A program made the translations under genes and the position numbers. The notes beneath the pieces are model-generated. The model made no database searches. It was not told the DNA's origin and saw only the letters and a program-made list of their open reading frames with translations. Shown here in pieces: positions 50,501 through 57,227 of a stretch of 57,227 nt of DNA (its first letter is position 1; each line of letters begins with the position of its first letter). Origin of the DNA: Blautia sp. (GTDB lineage: Bacteria > Bacillota > Clostridia > Lachnospirales > Lachnospiraceae); NCBI GenBank assembly GCA_029257775.1, contig JARIAQ010000011.1, forward strand, positions 1-57,227, read 5' to 3'.

Positions 50501-53500
50501 TTATTCTATACTCTTTAGCGATTCTACCATATCAATTTTTTTCAATTTAAAATACATCACTGCATTTACAAGAAAAGAAAACAAGCAGGTGAATGCTGCA
50601 CTTAACAAAAAGCTGAGATTTCCAATAATTCTTGTAAACATAACACTGTCGATTTCTACTGTTACAATTACAAAGCGATGTAAAATACTTCCCAGAACAG
50701 CTCCTACCATCACACCAATTATGGTAAGTAAAATGTTCTCTCGAAACACATAGGCAGAAACCTCTTTATCATAAAATCCTAATACTTTAATGGTTGCAAG
50801 TTCTCGTTTCCTCTCTGTGATATTGATATTATTCAAATTATATAACACTACAAAGGCAAGAAGACCTGCAGAAATAATCAAAACAACAATAACAACATCA
50901 AGACTTTCTAACATATCATCTAACTGACTTTGTATATTATCTGTATAAGTTACATTTAAAGCTCCACGTTTACTCAAAACATTTTCACCTATCTCTTTAA
51001 GTTTCTTTTCATTAAAGTCTTTCATTTTAAAGTAAATAGTATTAGGCTCTATCTTTTCTCCATAAATTTCTCTATAAATTTCTGGGGAAACATAAAGATA
51101 ATGTTCCATATAATTTTCACATATATCTGTTATCTGAAGCTTCATTTTCTTCTCATCTTGATCGTCAAAAGTAATCCAATCACCTTTTTTTACACCTAAA
51201 AGCTTTGCTACCTTCTCTGTTAAAATCACAGAATCCTGCTCCAACTGGAATTCCTGTTTTGACATTCGATTTCTAAACACTTGAAATTTCTTCACCTTTT
51301 CAAGATCTGATGGTACACTTAAATACGCTTCCTGTTTTTCGTTTCCTTTAACAATTTTAACCCGTTTTAAATAGCCTTCCATGGTATCAGAAACAGCTTT
51401 TTCCCCAGATAAATACTCCATCGGCTCCTGTCTATCTTCTTCTACTGCTTCTGTATTAAGAATGACCATTCCATCATACAATTGGAGTTCCCCATACTGT
51501 AATTTGCCAATAGCAAAAATAGAATCACGAAGGCCGAATCCCACAATCATCAATGCCATACAACCACCAATACCAAAAACCGTCATAAAAAATCTCTTTT
51601 TATAACGAATAAGGTTTCGGATTGTAGACTTCCAAATAAAACTTAAGTGCTTCCAAATAAATGGAATCTTCTCTAAAAAAACCCTTTTCCCTTGTTTCGG
51701 CGCTGGCGGTCTCATAAGCACAGCCGGTTGAGAAGCAAGCTCTTTATAACAGGCAAAAAAGGTTGCAAAACCTGTACATAAAATTGCTGTTCCTGCTGCA
51801 ACTATTCCATATTCCCAATTATAAGGAATTACAACATCAGGAACATGTGTATACATAATTTTATATGCATTTACAATAATGTACGGGAAAAATTTTTCAC
51901 CAAAAAGTACACCAAAAATACTTCCGCCCACAGTTGCTAAAATAGCATAATTTAAATACTTCCCTGCAATACTTAATTTCCCATAGCCTAAAGCTTTTAA
52001 AGTTCCAATCTGGGTTCTCTGTTCCTCCACCATACGAGTCATAGTTGTCAAGCTAATTAATGCTGCCACAATAAAAAACAAAATAGGAAAGACCTTTGCA
52101 ATAGCACGTATACGATTTGCATTATCCCCAAATCCCACATACTCTGGCAATACACTTCTATCTTGCACATACCATTGAGCATTTTCAATTTTATTAATTT
52201 CTAACTGGGCCTCTTTGATCTTTTCTTCTCCATCGTAAATTTCCTGTTCTGCCTCTTCCTTTCCCTGATCATACTCTTCCTGCGCCTGGGCAAGTTTTTT
52301 CTCATTTTCTACAAGCAAAGCCTCACTCTCTGCTTTTTGTTTTTCTCCAGCATGAATTTTGCTCCAACCGACATGAATCTGTTCTTCTCCCTTCTTTGCC
52401 TGTTCTTCACTAGAAATTAACTTTTGTCTGGTTGCTTCTAACTGTTTTTGTCCTGATTCTATGGTTGCTCGTCCTTGCTCCAACTGTTGTCTTGCTTCTG
52501 AAAACTGAATATCTGCTTCCTGTTGTTTCTGATTTAATACGGCTCTTGCCGATTCAATTTGCTGTCCTGCTGCCTGTAAAACTGGCTCCTTCTCTGCAAT
52601 CTGTGCTTTTAATCCATCTGCCTGTGCCTGTATCTCCGCCACCTGCTCCAAAGGTAAACTTCCACTTTCTAAACTTTCCAAAAGTTTTTCTAATAATTCC
52701 TTTGCCTGGGCAAGCTCTCCCACGCCCTTGTTATACTCTGCTTCTTGACTATGGAAACTCTCCCACGCTTTAGTCAGTTCTTCTTCACCTTTCCTAATCT
52801 CTTCCATTCCTGCAAGATATTTCTCTTGAAAAGCAGATTCCTGTACATCAAACTCTTTTTTTGCCGTATTATACTGACTCCAGCCGTTTGAAATTTCCCT
52901 TTTTGCCCCATCTATCTTTTTTTGACTGGCATATAATTCATTTCTCCCGCTTTTCAAATCTTCATTGGCCTTTTCAAGCTGTTCTTTCCCCTCTTGAATC
53001 TGTCTGGTACCGTCATCAATTTGTTGTTTTGCTTCTGTAAGCTTTTCTTCTGCTTCTTTTTTGCCTTCTTCTAATTCTTCTTGCGCATTTGAAAGTTTTC
53101 TCCTCGCCTCATCACGAATTTCGTCAGCTCTTCTCTTTCCCTGTTCCTCGGCAATTTTTTCAATATTTTTCTGTACCTTTTCCACTTTGGCATCATACTG
53201 TGAAGTAAACGCAACCAATGGTTTTGCATCCTTAACCGAAACATAACATTCTGTATATGCCTCTAGCTTAAAATCTTCAGGAAGAACTCCCAAGAAACCA
53301 CTAACTTCACCATTTCCCACCGTACTACTACCTCTAGCGTAAGTAAAATATGTAGAATTACTACCACTACCCACAATTTCAAAAGTATCCGATTTTAGAG
53401 TATCTGTAACTGCGTCTTTTGTACCACTGGAAAGCGTAATTTTATCTCCAATTTTAAATCCATGTGCCTTAAGAAAATCTCCATCCATAAGACATTCTCC

Positions 53501-53884
53501 CGATTTTTCAGGCATTCTTCCTTCTTCTACTGTATATTTATTCATACTATCCAAAATAGAAGCTACATGAAGAACCTTATAGTTCCCTTCCACATTCAAC
53601 AGCAAATCTTTCGAATATCCTGGCTCTACATCCTCTACCCCTTCTGTTTCTTCTAACGCTTCCACATCTTTTTCTGTTAAACCTAAACTTCCAATAACCC
53701 GAAGATCCATAACATGATTTCTATCAAAATAAGCATCCCCGGAATACCTCATATCTGGTTCGCTGGCCCGAATACCGGAAAAAAATGCAACACCCATTGC
53801 TACAATAAAGAAAATGGATAAAAATCTCCCTAAACTTTTACGAATCTCTACATAAAAATCTTTTTTTATTGCCCTTTTCTTCAT
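50501..53884 (-). CDS. Large FtsX/MacB-type ABC permease with extracellular coiled coil
   Basis: A 1127-residue permease. It has an N-terminal helix (about 17-37), a MacB-like periplasmic-type domain (about 45-240), a coiled coil of some 340 residues rich in Glu, Lys and Gln (about 250-590), an FtsX block of three helices (about 620-760), a second extracellular domain and a final FtsX block (about 1000-1115). ERKRELATIKVLGFYDKEV and EEQRTQIGTLKALGYGKLS are the paired FtsX motifs. It works with the ATPase at 53898. The substrate is unknown; this class often exports or releases lipoproteins or peptides, or alters the envelope. Confidence 0.85.
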   Translation of the reverse strand: MKKRAIKKDFYVEIRKSLGRFLSIFFIVAMGVAFFSGIRASEPDMRYSGDAYFDRNHVMDLRVIGSLGLTEKDVEALEETEGVEDVEPGYSKDLLLNVEGNYKVLHVASILDSMNKYTVEEGRMPEKSGECLMDGDFLKAHGFKIGDKITLSSGTKDAVTDTLKSDTFEIVGSGSNSTYFTYARGSSTVGNGEVSGFLGVLPEDFKLEAYTECYVSVKDAKPLVAFTSQYDAKVEKVQKNIEKIAEEQGKRRADEIRDEARRKLSNAQEELEEGKKEAEEKLTEAKQQIDDGTRQIQEGKEQLEKANEDLKSGRNELYASQKKIDGAKREISNGWSQYNTAKKEFDVQESAFQEKYLAGMEEIRKGEEELTKAWESFHSQEAEYNKGVGELAQAKELLEKLLESLESGSLPLEQVAEIQAQADGLKAQIAEKEPVLQAAGQQIESARAVLNQKQQEADIQFSEARQQLEQGRATIESGQKQLEATRQKLISSEEQAKKGEEQIHVGWSKIHAGEKQKAESEALLVENEKKLAQAQEEYDQGKEEAEQEIYDGEEKIKEAQLEINKIENAQWYVQDRSVLPEYVGFGDNANRIRAIAKVFPILFFIVAALISLTTMTRMVEEQRTQIGTLKALGYGKLSIAGKYLNYAILATVGGSIFGVLFGEKFFPYIIVNAYKIMYTHVPDVVIPYNWEYGIVAAGTAILCTGFATFFACYKELASQPAVLMRPPAPKQGKRVFLEKIPFIWKHLSFIWKSTIRNLIRYKKRFFMTVFGIGGCMALMIVGFGLRDSIFAIGKLQYGELQLYDGMVILNTEAVEEDRQEPMEYLSGEKAVSDTMEGYLKRVKIVKGNEKQEAYLSVPSDLEKVKKFQVFRNRMSKQEFQLEQDSVILTEKVAKLLGVKKGDWITFDDQDEKKMKLQITDICENYMEHYLYVSPEIYREIYGEKIEPNTIYFKMKDFNEKKLKEIGENVLSKRGALNVTYTDNIQSQLDDMLESLDVVIVVLIISAGLLAFVVLYNLNNINITERKRELATIKVLGFYDKEVSAYVFRENILLTIIGVMVGAVLGSILHRFVIVTVEIDSVMFTRIIGNLSFLLSAAFTCLFSFLVNAVMYFKLKKIDMVESLKSIE

Positions 53885-53897
53885 ATTCGTTCATCAC

Positions 53898-54602
53898 CTA
53901 CCATTCAATCGTTTCCACTGGAACAGGATTAGAATTTAATTCTATACTGGATACCTTTCCGTTCTTAATATGTATAATTCGATCCGCCATAGGGGCAATG
54001 GCCGAATTATGAGTAATCACGATAACCGTCATTCCCTTCTGACGACAAGTATCCTGCAAAAGCTTCAAAATAGCTTTTCCTGTATTATAATCCAACGCTC
54101 CCGTAGGCTCGTCACACAGTAAAAGTTTCGGATTTTTTGCCAATGCTCTAGCTATGGAAACCCTTTGCTGCTCGCCTCCGGAAAGCTGTGCAGGGAAATT
54201 ATCTAAACGATTTCCAAGTCCTACGTCTTCTAAAACATCCTTTGCATCTAAAGGCTCTTTACAAATCTGAAGCGCCAGTTCCACATTTTCCAAGGCGGTC
54301 AAATTGGGCACTAAGTTATAAAATTGAAAAACAAAGCCAATATCATCTCTGCGATATCCTGTAAGCTTCTTCGGTGTGTATTTTGCTATATCGTTTCCGT
54401 CTACAAATACAGTTCCATCTGTGGCTGTATCCATTCCACCTAAAATATTTAGAACTGTTGTTTTACCCGCTCCACTAGGTCCTACAATTACTACAAACTC
54501 ACCTTTTGATATAGAAAAATTTATGCCATCTGCTGCACGTATTTCCACCTCTCCCATTTTATATACCTTTGTTACATTTTCTAATTTTACATAATCCTTC
54601 AT
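53898..54602 (-). CDS. ABC transporter ATP-binding protein (MacB/LolD type)
   Basis: A 234-residue ATPase: Walker [11 protein letters not shown] loop [24 protein letters not shown], signature [17 protein letters not shown], Walker [14 protein letters not shown] and H loop [16 protein letters not shown]. The [15 protein letters not shown] stretch is characteristic of the LolD/MacB group. The ATG lies 4 bp after the TetR stop with GAGAGGG upstream, so it is co-transcribed with its regulator and with the permease 13 bp further on. Confidence 0.93.
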   Translation of the reverse strand: MKDYVKLENVTKVYKMGEVEIRAADGINFSISKGEFVVIVGPSGAGKTTVLNILGGMDTATDGTVFVDGNDIAKYTPKKLTGYRRDDIGFVFQFYNLVPNLTALENVELALQICKEPLDAKDVLEDVGLGNRLDNFPAQLSGGEQQRVSIARALAKNPKLLLCDEPTGALDYNTGKAILKLLQDTCRQKGMTVIVITHNSAIAPMADRIIHIKNGKVSSIELNSNPVPVETIEW

Positions 54603-54605
54603 AGC

Positions 54606-55193
54606 TTACCCTCTCCTAGATTCCTCTAACACACCTTGTATTCCCTTTGTTAATAGTTTTGCTGTAAGCACTGCCATCTTTTGAGGACTCTCCTTAAAGT
54701 CATGTTCCATCCAGTAACGCACAATTCCCATAGCTCCTGTTGTACAATAATAAAACTGAACCTGAAATTCCACCGATGTTTTGTCAACTGTATTAGGAAA
54801 AGCTTTTAAGTACTTAACAAAAATAGACTCTACAATACCTTTTCCACTTGAAACACTTCCCCTATATCTCATAATCAGTTGGCATTTTTCCTTCTCCTGA
54901 TATAAGTATTCAAATACTCTCTTTAAAACAACTTCCAAGTTTTCCTGTAATTGAACCGGTTCCATTTCATCTGTCATTTCTTCTACTTCCCGGCACATAT
55001 CCTCTTCCACTTCTGCCAAAATATCATATAAATTCGCATAATGAATATAAAATGTATTTCTATGTATATGAGCTACTTCTGTAAGTTCTCGAATAGAAAT
55101 TTCATAAATTTCTTTATGTTGCAGTAATATGAGCAGTGCTTCTAATATATTCGCCTTTGTCTTTTCAATCTTCTTATTTCTATCTTTTTCCAT
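54606..55193 (-). CDS. TetR/AcrR family transcriptional regulator
   Basis: A 195-residue repressor. The N-terminal helix-turn-helix (residues about 10-55: KTKANILEALLILLQHKEIYEISIRELTEVAHIHRNTFYIHYANLYDIL) is followed by a ligand-binding domain with a C-terminal dimer helix. The C-terminal part resembles the TetR_C_8/DhaS-like group. It is the first gene of a three-gene unit with the ABC exporter, and two matching palindromes in its own promoter make autoregulation very likely. TAGGGG lies before the ATG. Confidence 0.92.
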   Translation of the reverse strand: MEKDRNKKIEKTKANILEALLILLQHKEIYEISIRELTEVAHIHRNTFYIHYANLYDILAEVEEDMCREVEEMTDEMEPVQLQENLEVVLKRVFEYLYQEKEKCQLIMRYRGSVSSGKGIVESIFVKYLKAFPNTVDKTSVEFQVQFYYCTTGAMGIVRYWMEHDFKESPQKMAVLTAKLLTKGIQGVLEESRRG

Positions 55194-55205
55194 ATTATTC
55201 CCCTA

Positions 55206-55259
55206 TGCATATGCACATTTTCTTACTTAAATTTTACTGTGCATATGCACATTTGTCAA
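55206..55259 (-). promoter_or_regulatory. TetR-controlled promoter with two operator palindromes
   Basis: Minus strand TTGACA (55259-55254), 17 bp, TAAAAT (55236-55231). The palindrome GTGCATATGCAC (55239-55250) lies between -35 and -10. A second, TGCATATGCA (55206-55215), lies just upstream of the ribosome-binding site. The 15-mer TGCATATGCACATTT occurs at both, 34 bp apart. Confidence 0.75.
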
Positions 55260-55266
55260 TCTATCA

Positions 55267-55308
55267 CACAAAAAAAGAGCCTCTCATATTATGTGATACA
55301 AGCGCTCT
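55267..55308 (-). terminator. Terminator of the OGG glycosylase gene
   Basis: Minus strand AAGAGC and GCTCTT form the outer stem and CTTGTAT/ATATGAG the inner stem, followed by seven T. Confidence 0.6.
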
Positions 55309-55325
55309 TTTCTTCCATTTCTATT

Positions 55326-56138
55326 CTATTTTTCTCCAAAAAGCTCATAATAAAAAATATACTGCTGCAAGATTCCCTCAAATCCCTTATATCTACGTTT
55401 CGGAAATCCTCTCTTATAATGCTTTTCTAATGCTTGATTAATATGAGTATCCACAGGAAAAGCTTCTAAATGATGCAGTCCAAAAAGACAAATACAATCT
55501 GCCACTTTTATTCCCACTCCAAATATTTTCAATAATTCTTTTTTTGCTTCTGCATATTTCATCTTTTCAATTGCCTGCAAGTCTATATCTCCAGAAACAA
55601 CTGCTTTTGCTGCGCGAACCACATATTTACTACGATACCCCAAATTACAAGCTTTTAAATCATCTTCTTCTAAACAGGCTAATACATCTGGTTTTGGAAA
55701 AGCATAGTAACTTTCCCCTGAAGCTGTTTTCTTTTCTTCCCCATACTCTCTGCAAATATTTTGAATACATCGTCTAATTCTCACAATATTATTCTGCTGA
55801 GAAATCAGAAAAGAAACAATCATTTCCCATAAGTCTTGATTCAAAATACGAATCCCTCTTCCCATACCAGCTGCATTTAACAAATAGGTATCCTTAGGAT
55901 TAATTTGATCTATATAAAACTTATAATCTTCTTTTAGATCAAAATATTCTTCCCATATTTCTGCAAATTCCTCTAAGGAACAATTGAAAATACATTCCCC
56001 ATCTTTTTGATAAATATCTAGGCATCGATCATTGGCAATCACCCGATATTTATTTTCTTCTAATTTTTCCATACGAAAACACTGACCAGAATTACAAATT
56101 TGCTCCAAGTCAAAATTTTCTATCTGTTTTTTCACCAT
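55326..56138 (-). CDS. OGG1-family 8-oxoguanine DNA glycosylase/lyase
   Basis: A 270-residue HhH-GPD DNA repair enzyme. The N-terminal domain has SGQCFRMEKLEEN, the FLISQQNNIVRIRR helix is typical of Ogg/AlkA enzymes, and the HhH-GPD core reads KIFGVGIKVADCICLFGLHHLEAFPVDTH, with the Schiff-base Lys in GIKVADC and the catalytic Asp in VDTH. It removes 8-oxoguanine paired with C and nicks the backbone. The clostridial form is close to Clostridium acetobutylicum Ogg in layout. It is a single-gene unit. Confidence 0.9.
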   Translation of the reverse strand: MVKKQIENFDLEQICNSGQCFRMEKLEENKYRVIANDRCLDIYQKDGECIFNCSLEEFAEIWEEYFDLKEDYKFYIDQINPKDTYLLNAAGMGRGIRILNQDLWEMIVSFLISQQNNIVRIRRCIQNICREYGEEKKTASGESYYAFPKPDVLACLEEDDLKACNLGYRSKYVVRAAKAVVSGDIDLQAIEKMKYAEAKKELLKIFGVGIKVADCICLFGLHHLEAFPVDTHINQALEKHYKRGFPKRRYKGFEGILQQYIFYYELFGEK

Positions 56139-56241
56139 ATTCTCTTCCTGTATTTTAAATTTTTGAAAAATTCACTATTTTCATGAGAGGATTATACTGA
56201 AAATAAGGTAGAATTTCAATATGGATTATATGGAATTTTAC

Positions 56242-56250
56242 TGCTATAAT
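56242..56250 (+). promoter_or_regulatory. Extended -10 element before the CDF-like gene
   Basis: TGCTATAAT, 32 bp upstream of the start codon; no good -35 is visible. Confidence 0.35.
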
Positions 56251-56281
56251 AATTTTATATAATATGTTAGGAGATGAATTC

Positions 56282-57217
56282 ATGCATACAGAACAAAAAG
56301 CTCAGAAAAAAGAAAAAAAAGCCATGAATGTTTCTCTATATGGAAATCTATTTTTCGTTATCGTAGAATTAATCATGGCTATCATCACTAGTTCACAGGC
56401 TGTTCTCCTTGACGCTGTCTATGACGGTGTAGAATTTTTCATGCTTCTACCCTCTATTTTCTTAATTCCTTTACTCTACAAACCATCTAGTGAAAAACAT
56501 CCATTTGGTTATATGCAGATTGAAACTCTTTTTGTTGTAATAAAAGGAATTATGATGACAGCTGTTACTATCGGATTAATTACGAATAACCTAAATCTCA
56601 TGTTACATGGTGGACACTTAATCTCTTTTCATTCTGTTGCTTACTTTGAACTGTTTGCTTGCATTTTAGGTATCATTGTATCTCTATATTTAAGAAAAAA
56701 GAACAAAGCCATGAATTCACCTTTGTTGGAAACAGAAAGAAAAGGTTGGGAAATAGACAGTATCGTATCTTTGGGAATGACAATTGCATTTCTTGTTCCC
56801 TCTCTCCTTACAAATACATGGCTATCTCCCGTTATTCCATATATTGATCAGATTATTACTATTTTCTTATCTTTCTTCATGCTTCCTATTCCAATTAAAA
56901 CAGTTGTTACAGGAATTCGAGATTTGATCTTAATACCACCGGAACAAGAAACCATCGAAGATATTAAAAACACAGTCGAACCAATTATTGGAATTTATGG
57001 ACATACACAACTTTATTATGATATTGTACGTACTGGACGTAAATTGTGGATTAGTGTTTACATTACTTTTGATAAAGACACCGTTTCCCTTTCACGCTTT
57101 AAAATCATTCAGGCTCGCTGTATTCAAGCTCTTGCAGAAAAGTACTCTGATTTTTACTTTGAATTACTTCCGGATATTGAATTTACAGGAACTGAAATTG
57201 AAAAATTAGAGGTTTAA
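56282..57217 (+). CDS. Cation diffusion facilitator-like (CDF) transporter, variant metal site
   Basis: A 311-residue protein with six helices and a C-terminal cytosolic domain (about 215-305) as in CDF/ZitB proteins. The helix-2 region has LLDAVYDGVEFFM (DxxxD), the loop has KHPFGYMQIE, matching the family HPFGYxxxE motif, and helix 5 has ERKGWEIDSIVSLGM. In zinc transporters helix 5 has HxxxD; here the His position is Glu/Trp, so the metal may differ. The start at 56282 has AGGAGAT 7 bp upstream; the ATG at 56264 has none. The stop is 10 bp before the end of the window. Confidence 0.82.
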   Translation: MHTEQKAQKKEKKAMNVSLYGNLFFVIVELIMAIITSSQAVLLDAVYDGVEFFMLLPSIFLIPLLYKPSSEKHPFGYMQIETLFVVIKGIMMTAVTIGLITNNLNLMLHGGHLISFHSVAYFELFACILGIIVSLYLRKKNKAMNSPLLETERKGWEIDSIVSLGMTIAFLVPSLLTNTWLSPVIPYIDQIITIFLSFFMLPIPIKTVVTGIRDLILIPPEQETIEDIKNTVEPIIGIYGHTQLYYDIVRTGRKLWISVYITFDKDTVSLSRFKIIQARCIQALAEKYSDFYFELLPDIEFTGTEIEKLEV

Positions 57218-57227
57218 ATTTCTAAAA

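Noticed and set aside
52200-53150. Low-complexity repeats suggesting a repeat array
   Set aside because: The Glu/Lys/Gln-rich codons encode the coiled coil of the large permease; there is no exact DNA repeat unit.
1-57227. CRISPR arrays, insertion sequences, prophage or integrated elements
   Set aside because: No regularly spaced repeats, transposase, integrase or phage genes were seen; the tRNA-Lys gene has no duplicated 3' end beside it.

Overview
The window reads as a stretch of chromosome from an AT-rich, endospore-forming Clostridia lineage, most likely Lachnospiraceae (Blautia/Roseburia-like). The reasons are the purple-region style gene content (V-type ATPase, Tad-type pilus with DUF5702 and Flp1-like pilin, SpmB, PduL, MATE pumps, BceAB-type peptide transporter), strong purine-rich Shine-Dalgarno sites, TATAAT/TTGACA promoters and Spo0A-like boxes. 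No transposase, prophage, integrase or CRISPR array was seen. Only one RNA gene, tRNA-Lys(CUU), was found.

Layout, left to right. 1-2.6 kb: a partial membrane-anchored protein that looks like an anti-sigma/DUF4367-type protein, a second-type MurG, an ECF sigma factor and a HIT protein. 2.7-3.5 kb: an orphan soluble histidine kinase behind a Spo0A-like box. 3.5-13.4 kb: a twelve-gene minus-strand Tad/Flp pilus operon (A24 peptidase, TadZ, TadA, TadB, TadC, a 55-residue Flp pilin, DUF5702 protein, two TadE-like proteins, a second A24 peptidase, an FHA protein and a rhomboid protease) driven by one near-consensus promoter at 13356-13384. 13.5-21.9 kb: housekeeping and transport genes (SGNH hydrolase, YbaK, MATE, a small unknown protein, CapA-like, NSS transporter, TRIC-like channel, YqeY, tRNA-Lys, TrmB). 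22.0-30.6 kb: a complete nine-gene V/A-type ATPase operon (H/G, C, I, K, F, E, A, B, D). 30.7-37.4 kb: a decayed antitoxin fragment and the pstS-C-A-B-phoU-phoB-phoR phosphate operon behind a three-unit Pho box. 37.4-37.8 kb: a non-coding region holding a tight cluster of same-orientation DnaA-box-like 9-mers and a Spo0A-like box. 37.8-45.9 kb: galactokinase, a lipoprotein, a DUF885 metallopeptidase, a MarR regulator, PduL, a membrane J-domain protein, SpmB and CorA. 45.9-50.5 kb: a BceRS-BceAB-type antimicrobial-peptide sensing and resistance module. 50.5-55.3 kb: a TetR-controlled MacB/FtsX-type ABC exporter with a giant coiled-coil permease. 55.3-57.2 kb: an OGG-family DNA glycosylase and a CDF-like transporter.

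Points that stand out: (i) the PstS phosphate-binding lipoprotein is circularly permuted, with its C-terminal half placed before its N-terminal half; (ii) the BceA-type ATPase is out of frame with its own start codon across an A7 run that also forms an A-AAA-AAT slippery heptamer; (iii) a DnaA-box cluster with an adjacent Spo0A-like box sits far from any dnaA gene; (iv) tadB has no ATG/GTG/TTG where its conserved N-terminus must begin; (v) the pilus operon has two prepilin peptidases and substrates with two kinds of cleavage site (Gly or Ala at -1); (vi) several well-formed operators (TetR double palindrome, BceR-like repeat, Pho box) can be tied to the regulator genes beside them. Because two separate A7 runs disrupt 5' coding frames, homopolymer sequencing error must be excluded before any slippage model is taken seriously.
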